From assembly GCF_040105385.1 (NCBI RefSeq), contig NZ_JBEDNQ010000001.1, positions 310,001 to 374,000 of the forward strand: 64,000 nt of DNA, written 5' to 3'. Positions 1 to 7,863 of this stretch are shown piece by piece (position 1 is the stretch's first letter; each line of letters begins with the position of its first letter). Both the position numbers and the translations under genes were made by a program. Below the pieces are notes generated by a model that did no database searches, was not told the origin of the DNA, and saw only the letters and a program-made list of their open reading frames with translations. Origin of the DNA: Pseudonocardia nematodicida (GTDB taxonomy: Bacteria; Actinomycetota; Actinomycetes; Mycobacteriales; Pseudonocardiaceae).

Positions 1-1032
1 CGGGACGAACCCGCCGGAGACCATCGGCCAGCTGCCGCCCATGTCGTCGGCGGTGGCGAGCACGCGCACGATGTCCAGACCCCGGCTCCCGGGGGTGCGG
101 GGCGTCTCGCCGGTGCGCACGCAGCTGAGGAAGTGCTGGTCCTGCACCAGCAGCGGCTCGCTGTACGGGACGGCCAGCGACGTGATGTCGCCGGTCCGGT
201 AGGTGACCGGCATGGCGTGCGCCTCGGGCGAGCCGTCCAGCGTGGTCGAGTCGACGCCGGCGTCGTAGATCCGGATCCGTTCGGTGTCGGACAGGTCGTT
301 GTAGACGGCCATCTTCCGGTCCCCGACCACCGTCACCCGCCGCACCTTGTTCGGGTCCAGCCAGCTGACGTGCACGAACGCCTGGGTGCGGGACCGCTCG
401 AAGCTCAGCCGCAGGTAGGCGATGTCGGCGTGCCGGCGGCCGATGTTGCGCTGCGCCCACACCGCGGTGGCGGCGGGCATCTCGTCGAGCAGGTAGGACA
501 CGATCGAGATGTCGTGCGGGGCGAGGTCCCAGACCACGTTGACGTCGCTCTGGTAGCGGCCCAGGCTCAGCCGCGCGGTGTCGATGTAGAGGATCCGGCC
601 CAGCACGCCCGAGCGGACGATCTCGCGCAGCCGCGCGACCGCGGGGTTGTACTCGAAGGTGTTGCCGACCATCAGCCGGACGTCGGCCCGGCGCGCGCGG
701 TCCACCAGCGTCTCGGCGTCGGGGACGGTCGTCGTCAGGGGCTTCTCGACGAGCACGTGGCACCCGGCGTCGAGCGCGGCCAGCGCGACGGCGGCGTGGC
801 TCCCGGGCGGGGTCGCGACGACGACGGCGTCCACGTCGTCCAGGACATCGTGGACGTGCTCGGCGACCCGGATCCCCGGGTGGCGGCTGAGCGCCTCGGC
901 GAGGCGGCCGGTGTGCTCGTCGACGACGGTGACGGCCACCGAGGGCATCGAGCACAGCACGCGAACGTGTTTCGACCCCCAGTAGCCGTATCCCACGACG
1001 GCCACGTGGACGCCCTCTCCTGGTGATCTCAT
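1..1032 (-). CDS. Gfo/Idh/MocA-family sugar oxidoreductase (3' end outside window)
   Basis: NAD(P)-dependent oxidoreductase, probably acting on a nucleotide sugar during polysaccharide synthesis. The N-terminal Rossmann fold shows GYGYWG (residues 14-19). The family EKP motif is at about 96-98 and a WDLAPHD segment with the conserved His at about 173. The ATG is preceded by GGAGGAG at good spacing. 344 codons lie in the window without a stop, which is near the usual 340-390 aa, so only a short C-terminal part is missing. It is divergent from a Wzz/Wzc-like operon, which suggests a role in making an envelope sugar. The substrate cannot be told from sequence; WlbA-like UDP-amino-sugar 3-dehydrogenases are one possibility. 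Confidence 0.88.
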   Translation of the reverse strand, partial: MRSPGEGVHVAVVGYGYWGSKHVRVLCSMPSVAVTVVDEHTGRLAEALSRHPGIRVAEHVHDVLDDVDAVVVATPPGSHAAVALAALDAGCHVLVEKPLTTTVPDAETLVDRARRADVRLMVGNTFEYNPAVARLREIVRSGVLGRILYIDTARLSLGRYQSDVNVVWDLAPHDISIVSYLLDEMPAATAVWAQRNIGRRHADIAYLRLSFERSRTQAFVHVSWLDPNKVRRVTVVGDRKMAVYNDLSDTERIRIYDAGVDSTTLDGSPEAHAMPVTYRTGDITSLAVPYSEPLLVQDQHFLSCVRTGETPRTPGSRGLDIVRVLATADDMGGSWPMVSGGFVP

Positions 1033-1403
1033 CGGATGTCTCCTCCACGGTCTCCGAGCCGATCTGTCGGCTCACACGCCCTCCCGATGCCACGAATCGG
1101 GACCCTCACAGGTGCCGTTACATTGGGAAATGAGAGTCATTCAAATGGCGGAACGGTGGTATGCGATAGGTAGTCGTGCGAGCGCGCAGCGGATTCGTTC
1201 ATGACGGGTGGCTGCATTCTTGGAGTCCGTTGTAACGTGCATCGCGGTGGCGCCGACACGCAGGTCGAAGGCGGTCGATGCCGGTGGTCGGCGCCGTGAT
1301 CGGCAGGTGTTGGCTGCGGCGGGAATGTCCAGATCGTCGCCGGAGGTCACGGTTTCATGCGATTCTCAGAATGTGTTCGATCGACACTCACGGGGAGTGT
1401 GCA
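1033..1403. promoter_or_regulatory. Divergent intergenic/promoter region of the polysaccharide locus
   Basis: 371 bp without a convincing gene, clearly more AT-rich than its surroundings (for example around 1125-1150). It holds three inverted repeats. A 7-bp hairpin GAGCCGA/TCGGCTC (1056-1073) lies in the leader of the oxidoreductase. TCCCGAT/ATCGGGA (1082-1102) could be an operator. ACACTC/GAGTGT (1384-1400) has a right arm that overlaps the GGGGAG ribosome-binding site of the next gene, so that site may be partly sequestered. No clear -35/-10 pair was assigned. Confidence 0.45.
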
Positions 1404-2873
1404 ATGAGTCTCCAGGCGTATCTACATGCATTCCGGCTGCGCTGGCTCGCGATCCTGCTCTGCGCAGCGATCGGATTACTCGCCGGAGCGGCCGTCCATT
1501 TCGTCGTGCCCCCGGAGTACACCGCCGGCACCTCGATCTTCGTCGGGTCCGAGCTCTCCGGTGATCCCTCGGCGGCCTACCAGCGGTCGCAGCTGGCCGA
1601 GGAGCAGGCGCAGGTCTACACCGAGATGGCCACCAGCGCGCGGGTGCGTGACCAGGTGGCCCAGCAGTTCGGCGTCGCCGACCCGAACGACCTCCGGATC
1701 ACCGCGACCAACCTGCCGGACTCGGAGCTGGTCCAGATCGAGGTGACGGACCCGTCGGCGGCCACGGCCGCGGCGATGGCGAACGCGACGCGCGACGCCG
1801 TGGTCGGGCTGGTCGGCCGGCTCGACGACACCACGCCCGGACCCGATCAGCCCGCCGGGGTCGTCGCGCGCGTGGTGCAGCCGGCCGAGCCGCCTGCCGC
1901 GCCGTCGTCGCTGCCGGTGCTCGCGACGGCCGGCATCGGCCTGCTCCTCGGTGCCGCGGCCGGCGTCGTGGTCGCGCTGGCGCAGAACGCGTCGCGCCGG
2001 CGGGTCGACTCCGCGGCCGGGCTCGCGGAGGCCTCCGGGGTGCCCACGCTGGGCGTCCTCGGCCAGGTGCGCGGGAGCCGGCGAGCGGAGCCCCCGGAGC
2101 TGTTCGCCGCCGACGGGGCGCTCGCGGACGGCGCCCGGCGGCTGCGCAACACCGTCCTCGTCGCGGGCGGCGGCCGGTCCCCGCAGGTGATCGCGGTCGC
2201 GGGCTGCCGGCCCGGGGACGGCGGCAGCACCACCGCCGTCGCGCTCGCCCGGGCGCTGGGGGCCGCCGGCCGGCGGGTGCTGCTGGTCGAGGCCGACCTC
2301 CGGAACCCGTCCGTCGGCCGCCTGCTGGGACTCGACGGGGGACCGGACGGGCTGAGCGGGATCCTCGCCGGCGGGGTCCGGACGGCCGGCACGATCCGGC
2401 ACCGGGCGGGCATCGACGTGCTCGTGGCGGGCGCGGCGGCGGAGAACCCGGGGGACCTGCTGTCCCGGCCGCACCTGCGGACCGTGCTCGACACGCTCCG
2501 CTCCGGCTACGACCAGGTCGTCGTCGACGTCCCGGCCCTGCTCGCGTACTCCGACGGCGGCTCGATCGCGCCCGCGACCGACGGGATCGTCGTCGTCTGC
2601 CGGTGTGACCACACGACCGAGTCCGACGTGCGGTCGGCGATCGGGTCCGTCCGCGACGTGGGGGGCCGGGTGCTCGGCACCGTCCTGGCCATGGAGCCGG
2701 CCGGCGCCGCAGGCCGTCCACACCGGACGACCGTCGACAGCGGTCCGGAGTGGACCGAGGTCGTGCGGCCGCCGCAGCCGTCTCCCGGGCCGCAGCCGTC
2801 TCCCGGACCGCAGCCCGCTCGCGGGTCGCAGTCCGCTGCGGGGCCGCGGACGCCGAGCGGTCTGCAGGGATGA
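1404..2873 (+). CDS. Wzz/Wzc-like polysaccharide co-polymerase with degenerate BY-kinase domain
   Basis: 489 aa. The N-terminal half is a Wzz chain-length domain with TM helices at about 14-35 and 171-193 flanking a mainly extracytoplasmic segment. The C-terminal half (about 240-450) has the fold markers of a Wzc/CapB P-loop domain, including a VLLVEADLRNP Walker A' segment near 292-302 and YDQVVVDVP (Walker B) near 369-377. The Walker A loop reads GCRPGDGGST (267-276), with Gly where the catalytic Lys should be. The C-terminus is Pro/Gln/Ser-rich repeats rather than a tyrosine cluster. It is therefore probably not an active tyrosine autokinase. The ATG has GGGGAG upstream; an in-frame ATG at 1278 has no such support. 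The stop overlaps the next start (ATGA). Confidence 0.82.
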   Translation: MSLQAYLHAFRLRWLAILLCAAIGLLAGAAVHFVVPPEYTAGTSIFVGSELSGDPSAAYQRSQLAEEQAQVYTEMATSARVRDQVAQQFGVADPNDLRITATNLPDSELVQIEVTDPSAATAAAMANATRDAVVGLVGRLDDTTPGPDQPAGVVARVVQPAEPPAAPSSLPVLATAGIGLLLGAAAGVVVALAQNASRRRVDSAAGLAEASGVPTLGVLGQVRGSRRAEPPELFAADGALADGARRLRNTVLVAGGGRSPQVIAVAGCRPGDGGSTTAVALARALGAAGRRVLLVEADLRNPSVGRLLGLDGGPDGLSGILAGGVRTAGTIRHRAGIDVLVAGAAAENPGDLLSRPHLRTVLDTLRSGYDQVVVDVPALLAYSDGGSIAPATDGIVVVCRCDHTTESDVRSAIGSVRDVGGRVLGTVLAMEPAGAAGRPHRTTVDSGPEWTEVVRPPQPSPGPQPSPGPQPARGSQSAAGPRTPSGLQG

Positions 2874-4165
2874 CCTCGCCCGGCACCGTGGACGCCCTCG
2901 GCACCGCCGGCGTCGCGGGCCCGGAGCGCCTCGCGGGTCCACAGCCCGTCGCGGGTCCCCGGCCCGGGGACCTCGGCCGCGGCGACCTCGCCGGGACGGT
3001 GTTCGTCGCCGCGTCCGTCGTCCTCGCGTCCGGGCCGGCCGGCGTCCCGATCCGGATCTCGATCGCCGCGCTGTGCGCGGTCGGCCTGGTGGTGCTGCTG
3101 CGCCGCGGCTTGCGGGCGGAGGACGTCCGGATGCCGGGCTGGCCGCTGCTGTTCCTCGGCTGGTGCGCCACCTCGTTGTTCTGGTCGGACCATCCGGACC
3201 AGACCCTGGTCGGGGTGGGCACCCTGGTCGCCGGCACCCTCCTGGCGATCGTCTCGGTGAGCACGTTCGGTGCGCGGGCGGTGGTGCGCGGGATCGTCGC
3301 CGGGGCGACCACCGCCGCGGTGCTGTCGCTCGCCCTGGTGCCGGTGGAGGCGGCGCAGGCGTTCGACGCGGACAAGTCCGGTGCCCTGCGCGGCATCTAC
3401 GAGCAGAGCAACATCGGCGCCCACGTGCTGGCGCTGGGGCTGGTCAGCGCGGTGTGCGGTGGCCGCGTGACGGGCTGGTCGCGGGCGGCACGGGTACTGC
3501 CGGTCGTCGTGCTGGCGGGTGCCCTGGTCGCGGCGCAGTCCTCGACCGCGCTGGTCTGCGTCGCCGCCGGGATCGCGGTCGCCGCCGTCGTCGCCGCCGT
3601 GCGGTCCTTCCCCCGCGGGCGGCGGGCCGCGCCGGCGACCGCGTTCGCGGGGTGCGTGGTGCTGCTGCTGGTGCTCGTGCTCGCGGGCTTCGGCCGGTTC
3701 GCCGGGGCGCTGGGCCGGGACACCTCGCTGACCGGGCGGACCGAGATCTGGTCGGCGTCCTGGGCGCAGGTCACGACGGCGCCGTGGCTCGGGCACGGCT
3801 GGGCCGCGGTGTGGGCCGGCGGCGACCGGGTGGGCGACACGATCCGCCAGATGGTCGGCTACCCCATCGACCACAGCCACGACGACGCGCTGAACGTCGC
3901 GCTGCAGGCCGGCGCCGTCGGGGTGCTCCTCGTGGCGTGCACCCTCGGGCAGATCGCGATCACCGCGACCCGCCGGTTCCTGACCGGGCGCGGGCCGCTC
4001 GGGGTGTGGCCGGTCGCGCTGGTGACCACCGTGTGCTGCTACGCGGTCACCGAGTCCCGGCTGACCGAGCCGCTCGGCTGGTTCGTCGTCGTGCTCCTGG
4101 TGCTGCTGGTGGGCGGCGCACCGGCCGGCGGGCCCCGGCGGCTCCCGGCGCGGGCCGGGCCGTGA
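2870..4165 (+). CDS. O-antigen ligase/polymerase-like integral membrane protein
   Basis: 431 aa. A hydrophilic Pro/Gly-rich N-terminus is followed by roughly ten hydrophobic helices. The C-terminal part carries the Wzy_C/WaaL-type pattern LTGRTEIW ... PWLGHGW ... HSHDDALN followed by further helices. This extracytoplasmic loop is typical of enzymes that polymerise or transfer lipid-linked polysaccharide. The start is the ATG that overlaps the previous stop as ATGA, implying translational coupling to the Wzz/Wzc-like gene, which would set chain length. Whether it is a polymerase (Wzy) or a ligase (WaaL) cannot be decided from sequence. Confidence 0.82.
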   Translation: MTSPGTVDALGTAGVAGPERLAGPQPVAGPRPGDLGRGDLAGTVFVAASVVLASGPAGVPIRISIAALCAVGLVVLLRRGLRAEDVRMPGWPLLFLGWCATSLFWSDHPDQTLVGVGTLVAGTLLAIVSVSTFGARAVVRGIVAGATTAAVLSLALVPVEAAQAFDADKSGALRGIYEQSNIGAHVLALGLVSAVCGGRVTGWSRAARVLPVVVLAGALVAAQSSTALVCVAAGIAVAAVVAAVRSFPRGRRAAPATAFAGCVVLLLVLVLAGFGRFAGALGRDTSLTGRTEIWSASWAQVTTAPWLGHGWAAVWAGGDRVGDTIRQMVGYPIDHSHDDALNVALQAGAVGVLLVACTLGQIAITATRRFLTGRGPLGVWPVALVTTVCCYAVTESRLTEPLGWFVVVLLVLLVGGAPAGGPRRLPARAGP

Positions 4166-4857
4166 GACGGGGGCCGGTGCTGGTCGCGGTGGTGCTGCTG
4201 GTCGCCGCGACCGTCCTCGTCGTGCTGCGGGTGGCGCCGGAACCGGGCGGTGCGCCCGAGCTCGGCGCCACCCCGACCCTGCCGCCCGGGGCGCCGCTCC
4301 CGACCGACGCGCAGTGCGCGGCCCGGGTGACCCGGGCGTCCTGGGAGCCCCGGCCGGAGAACCACGAGGCGAACCACACGGTGCCGCCCGGCCCGGTCGC
4401 CTCCCGGGAGTGGGAGACACCGGCGGCCGAGGCGCTGCACCGGCGGGTCACCGGCGACTTCACCGGGACGACCGACGAGATCATCCAGTGGACGTCCTGC
4501 AAGTGGGGGTTCGACACCGACCTCACCCGCGCCCAGGCCCTGCAGGAGAGCGACTGGCGGCAGTCGACCCGCGGCGACGGCGGGGTCAGCTACGGGCTGC
4601 TGCAGATCAAGTCGACGTACTGGACCGGGACGTACCCGTACTCGGCGCGGAGCACCGCGTACAACCTGGACTGGTCGCTGGGGCTGCGCCGGGCCTGCTT
4701 CGAGGGCGACCTCTACGACGGCCGCGGGCGCGGCGACGAGTGGGGGTGCATCGGGGCGCACTACTCCGGTTTCTGGCGCGACGCCGAGGCGCTGCAGTAC
4801 GTCGGGCTCGTCCAGGGGTACCTGGAGCGACGCGAATGGCTGGCCTGGCCCGGCTAA
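4162..4857 (+). CDS. Membrane-anchored lysozyme/lytic-transglycosylase-like protein
   Basis: 231 aa. A single N-terminal hydrophobic anchor (about 5-23) is followed by a Pro-rich stretch and an exported domain. The segment ALQESDW puts a candidate catalytic Glu at about 129, and GLLQI (145-149) follows as in goose-lysozyme/SLT-type folds. Three Cys in the exported part could form a disulfide. The GTG overlaps the upstream stop (GTGA), so it is the third coupled gene of the operon. A plausible job is local peptidoglycan remodelling for polymer export, or cleavage of the polymer itself. The enzymatic assignment rests on these short motifs only. Confidence 0.62.
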   Translation: MRRGPVLVAVVLLVAATVLVVLRVAPEPGGAPELGATPTLPPGAPLPTDAQCAARVTRASWEPRPENHEANHTVPPGPVASREWETPAAEALHRRVTGDFTGTTDEIIQWTSCKWGFDTDLTRAQALQESDWRQSTRGDGGVSYGLLQIKSTYWTGTYPYSARSTAYNLDWSLGLRRACFEGDLYDGRGRGDEWGCIGAHYSGFWRDAEALQYVGLVQGYLERREWLAWPG

Positions 4858-4888
4858 CGCCGGGACGGTCCGCTGCGAACCCCGGGGT

Positions 4889-6223
4889 ATGAGCGTCGCC
4901 TTCGACCGGTCGTCCGCCCTGCAGGCCTCGCTGCACCGGCTGGTGCCCGGGGGTGCCCACACCTTCGCCAAGGGCTCCGACCAGTACCCCGAGGGCATGG
5001 CCCCGGTGCTGGTCCGGGGCGAGGGCGCCCGGGTGACCGACGTCGACGGCAACGAGTTCGTCGAGTACGGCATGGGCATGCGGGCGGTCACCCTCGGCCA
5101 CGGCTACCGGCCGGTGGTCGACGCGGTGCGCGCGGTGCTCGGCGACGGCCTGTCGTTCAGCCGGCCCACCGAGCTGGAGCTCGCGGCCGCGGAGGACTTC
5201 CTCGGCCTGGTGCCGGGCGCGGACATGGTGAAGTTCGGCAAGAACGCCTCGGACGCGACGTCCGCGGCGGTGCGGCTGTCCCGGGCCGCCACCGGGCGCG
5301 ACCTCGTGGCGTTCTGCTCCGACCAGCCGTACTTCAGCTCGCAGGACTGGTTCGTCGGGACGCTGCCGGTCAACTCCGGTGTCCCGGAGGCGACCCGGAA
5401 CCTGGGCCGGCCGTTCCCGTACAACGACCTGCCCGCCCTCCGTTCGCTTCTCGAGCAGCACGAGGGCCGGATCGCCTGCGTGATCCTCGAGGCGGCGACG
5501 GCGATGAACGAGCCCGCCCCCGGCTACCTGGAGGGGGTGCGTGCGCTCTGCTCCGAGCACGGCACCGTGCTGGTCTTCGACGAGACGATCACCGGGTTCC
5601 GCTGGTCGCCGCACGGCGCCCAGGGCGTGTACGGGGTGACCCCGGACCTGTCGACCTGGGGCAAGGCGATGGGCAACGGGTTCCCGATCGCCGCGCTGGC
5701 CGGCAGGCGCGAGCTCATGGAGCTCGGCGGGCTGAACACCGACCGCGAGCGGGTGTTCCTGCTCTCCAGCACCAACGGCGCCGAGACCGTGTCGCTGGCG
5801 GCGTTCCGCGCGGTCGTCCGCGCCTACACCGAGACCGACCCGGTCGCGACGATGGAGCGCCAGGGCGCCGCGCTCGCGGCGGGCGTCGCCGAGGTGGTCG
5901 CCGAGGCCGGGCTCGGCGAGTACCTGGACACCGCCGGGCGGCCGTCCTGCATGGTCTTCCGCACCCGCGACACCGACGGGAACCCGAGCCAGCCGATGCG
6001 CACGCTGTTCCTGGCCGAGACCCTGCTGCGCGGGGTGCTGGGGCAGTCCTACGTGATCTCCGCGGCGCACACCGACGACGACGTGGCCCGCACCGTCGAG
6101 GCCGTCCGCGGCGCCCTGCCCGCCTACCGCAAGGCCCTGGAGTCGGGCCGTCCCGAGGACCTGTTCAGCGGGCGCCCGGTCGCCCCGGCCCACCGCCGCT
6201 ACGCCGAACCCCGCCGCCTCTGA
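4889..6223 (+). CDS. Class III aminotransferase (glutamate-1-semialdehyde aminomutase-like)
   Basis: 444 aa PLP enzyme. FDETITGFR provides the PLP-pyridine Asp (about 231) and STWGKAMGNG the Schiff-base Lys (about 259). It resembles HemL but lies 31 bp after a polysaccharide operon rather than near heme genes. It is more likely to aminate a sugar or small keto substrate for the surface polymer than to make 5-aminolevulinate; that is inference. No strong ribosome-binding site is seen before the ATG, so translation may follow from upstream genes. A terminator-like hairpin follows. Confidence 0.8.
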   Translation: MSVAFDRSSALQASLHRLVPGGAHTFAKGSDQYPEGMAPVLVRGEGARVTDVDGNEFVEYGMGMRAVTLGHGYRPVVDAVRAVLGDGLSFSRPTELELAAAEDFLGLVPGADMVKFGKNASDATSAAVRLSRAATGRDLVAFCSDQPYFSSQDWFVGTLPVNSGVPEATRNLGRPFPYNDLPALRSLLEQHEGRIACVILEAATAMNEPAPGYLEGVRALCSEHGTVLVFDETITGFRWSPHGAQGVYGVTPDLSTWGKAMGNGFPIAALAGRRELMELGGLNTDRERVFLLSSTNGAETVSLAAFRAVVRAYTETDPVATMERQGAALAAGVAEVVAEAGLGEYLDTAGRPSCMVFRTRDTDGNPSQPMRTLFLAETLLRGVLGQSYVISAAHTDDDVARTVEAVRGALPAYRKALESGRPEDLFSGRPVAPAHRRYAEPRRL

Positions 6224-6237
6224 CGGCTCCGGTCCCG

Positions 6238-6255
6238 CACCCCGCCGCGGGGGTG
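6238..6255. terminator. Hairpin between convergent genes
   Basis: CACCCC pairs with GGGGTG across a 6-nt GC-rich loop, between the convergent aminotransferase and GPP34 genes. There is no T-tract, as is common in high-GC actinobacteria, so the terminator call rests on position and the 6-bp stem. Confidence 0.35.
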
Positions 6256-6259
6256 GGGG

Positions 6260-6931
6260 TCAGTTCGAGCCGGACGTCACCGCGACGGTGGTCGCGGCCG
6301 CCACGGCGGCGGCCATCGCGGCGTCGTACTGGGCCTTGACGACCGGGTTGTCCTTGAGCTCCTTGGCGATCTGCTTCGCCCGCTTGACCCCGACCTTGCG
6401 CTGGTCGGCATCCACACCGGACAGCGCTTCCTTGACCTGGTTCGCCGCGTGCAGCAGCGTGATCAGCAGCGCGTCGTGCGCGCCCGGCTCGGTGCCGGTC
6501 ACCAGGACCGACCGCAGCCGCTCACGCAGCACCCGCTCGGGGCCCGGGTCGGCCTCGGGCAGCCGCGTGGTGCGGAACAGGCCGAGCGCCCGGCCCTCCT
6601 CGTGGCCCAGCACCCCGTCGGCGACGAGCTTCTCGCCGATCAGCTCGACGGGCTTGCTGAACGTCCAGGGCAGCCCGGAGGTCACCCAGTGCGACACGCT
6701 GCGGTCCCGCTTGCTCTCGGCGATCTTGTCGTAGATCTGCCACAGCACCGGGTGGGTGGGCGGCTGCGCGGGCCGGAGCTTCTTCCGGTCGACGGTCACC
6801 GCGCCGGTCTCGATCAGGTCGCAGACCAGCGCGCCGTGCAGGTTCTTCTTCTCGAACCACGTGCCGGGCTTGCCGGTCTCGTCGTCCAGCGCGATGAGCA
6901 GCAGTTCCTCGCTGAGCAGCAGGTCCCCCAT
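6260..6931 (-). CDS. GPP34 (GOLPH3-like) domain protein
   Basis: 223 aa cytoplasmic protein of the GPP34 family, beginning MGDLLLSEELLLIALDDETG and alpha-helical throughout. Eukaryotic members bind PI4P on Golgi membranes. Actinobacterial members are common but functionally undefined; a link to membrane or glycosylation is often supposed because of the eukaryotic role. There is no ribosome-binding site. Instead TAGCCT lies 8 nt before the ATG on the coding strand, so the mRNA is probably leaderless. It sits just downstream of rmlA on the same strand but appears to have its own promoter. Confidence 0.82.
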   Translation of the reverse strand: MGDLLLSEELLLIALDDETGKPGTWFEKKNLHGALVCDLIETGAVTVDRKKLRPAQPPTHPVLWQIYDKIAESKRDRSVSHWVTSGLPWTFSKPVELIGEKLVADGVLGHEEGRALGLFRTTRLPEADPGPERVLRERLRSVLVTGTEPGAHDALLITLLHAANQVKEALSGVDADQRKVGVKRAKQIAKELKDNPVVKAQYDAAMAAAVAAATTVAVTSGSN

Positions 6932-6978
6932 AGCGGACGAGGCTAACGTTGTGGAGCGGAATCGCCCAGTCGGAGGAC

Positions 6979-7863
6979 TCAGCGGAACTGGTCGGCGACG
7001 GTCACCACGTACTCGCCGTAGCCGGATCCGGCCTGGGCTTCGCCGAGGGCGCGGCATTGTGCGGGGGTGATCCAGCCCATGCGGAGGGCGACTTCTTCGA
7101 TGCAGGCGATGCGGATGCCTTGGCGGTTCTCGAGGGTGCGGACGTACTGGCCGGCGTCGATGAGTGATTCGTGGGTGCCGGTGTCGAGCCAGGCGAAGCC
7201 TCGGCCGAGGTCTTGCAGGTGTGCGCGGCCTTGGGCGAGGTAGGTGCGGTTGATGTCGGTGATCTCGAGTTCGCCGCGGGTGCTGGGGGTGATGGTGGCG
7301 GCGATGTCGACGACGGTGTGGTCGTAGAGGTAGAGCCCGGTGATGGCGCGGTCGGAGCGGGGTTTCGCGGGTTTCTCCTCGATGGAGATCAGCGTGCCGT
7401 CGGGGTCGGCCTCACCGACCCCGTAGCGCTCGGGATCACGCACCGGGTAGCCGAACAGGACGCAGCCGTGGGTGCCGTTGGCGACGTCGTGGGCGCGGCG
7501 GCGGAGTAGGTCGCCGAAGGATCCGCCGTGGAAGATGTTGTCGCCGAGTACGAGGGCGGAGGGGCCGTCGCGGACGTGGTCGGCGCCGATGAGGAAGGCT
7601 TCGGCGAGTCCGTTGGGGTGGGGTTGTTCGGCGTAGGTGATCTGGAGGCCGAGGTGGGTGCCGTCGCCGAGCAGGCGCTGGAAGCCGGGTAGGTCGTGTG
7701 GGGTGGAGATGAGCAGGATCTCCCGGACGCCGGCCAGCATGAGGGTGGTCAGCGGGTGGTAGATCATCGGTTTGTCGTAGACCGGCAGCAGCTGTTTGGA
7801 GACGGCTTTGGTGACGGGGAACAGCCGGCTCCCGGTGCCACCGGCCAGCACGATGCCCTTCAC
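6979..7863 (-). CDS. rmlA: Glucose-1-phosphate thymidylyltransferase
   Basis: 294 aa. It makes dTDP-glucose from glucose-1-phosphate and dTTP, the first step of dTDP-L-rhamnose synthesis. The nucleotide-binding signature is LAGGTGSRLFP (Ser for the usual Thr), followed by SKQLLPVYDKPMIYHPL. The GTG start overlaps the rmlD stop (GTGA), so the two are coupled. Codon choice differs from neighbours: many GAA, CAA, CTC and CCC codons in the middle and 3' part where flanking genes use GAG, CAG and CTG. This may indicate a different origin or gene conversion. Confidence 0.95.
   Translation of the reverse strand: MKGIVLAGGTGSRLFPVTKAVSKQLLPVYDKPMIYHPLTTLMLAGVREILLISTPHDLPGFQRLLGDGTHLGLQITYAEQPHPNGLAEAFLIGADHVRDGPSALVLGDNIFHGGSFGDLLRRRAHDVANGTHGCVLFGYPVRDPERYGVGEADPDGTLISIEEKPAKPRSDRAITGLYLYDHTVVDIAATITPSTRGELEITDINRTYLAQGRAHLQDLGRGFAWLDTGTHESLIDAGQYVRTLENRQGIRIACIEEVALRMGWITPAQCRALGEAQAGSGYGEYVVTVADQFR

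Noticed and set aside
1278..1403. Longer N-terminus for the Wzc-like protein
   Set aside because: The extra 42 residues are basic and Cys/Arg-rich, unlike Wzz starts, and the ATG at 1404 has a good ribosome-binding site.
4889..6223. hemL (glutamate-1-semialdehyde aminomutase of heme synthesis)
   Set aside because: The enzyme family fits but the context is polysaccharide genes; without a tree the symbol would be unsafe.
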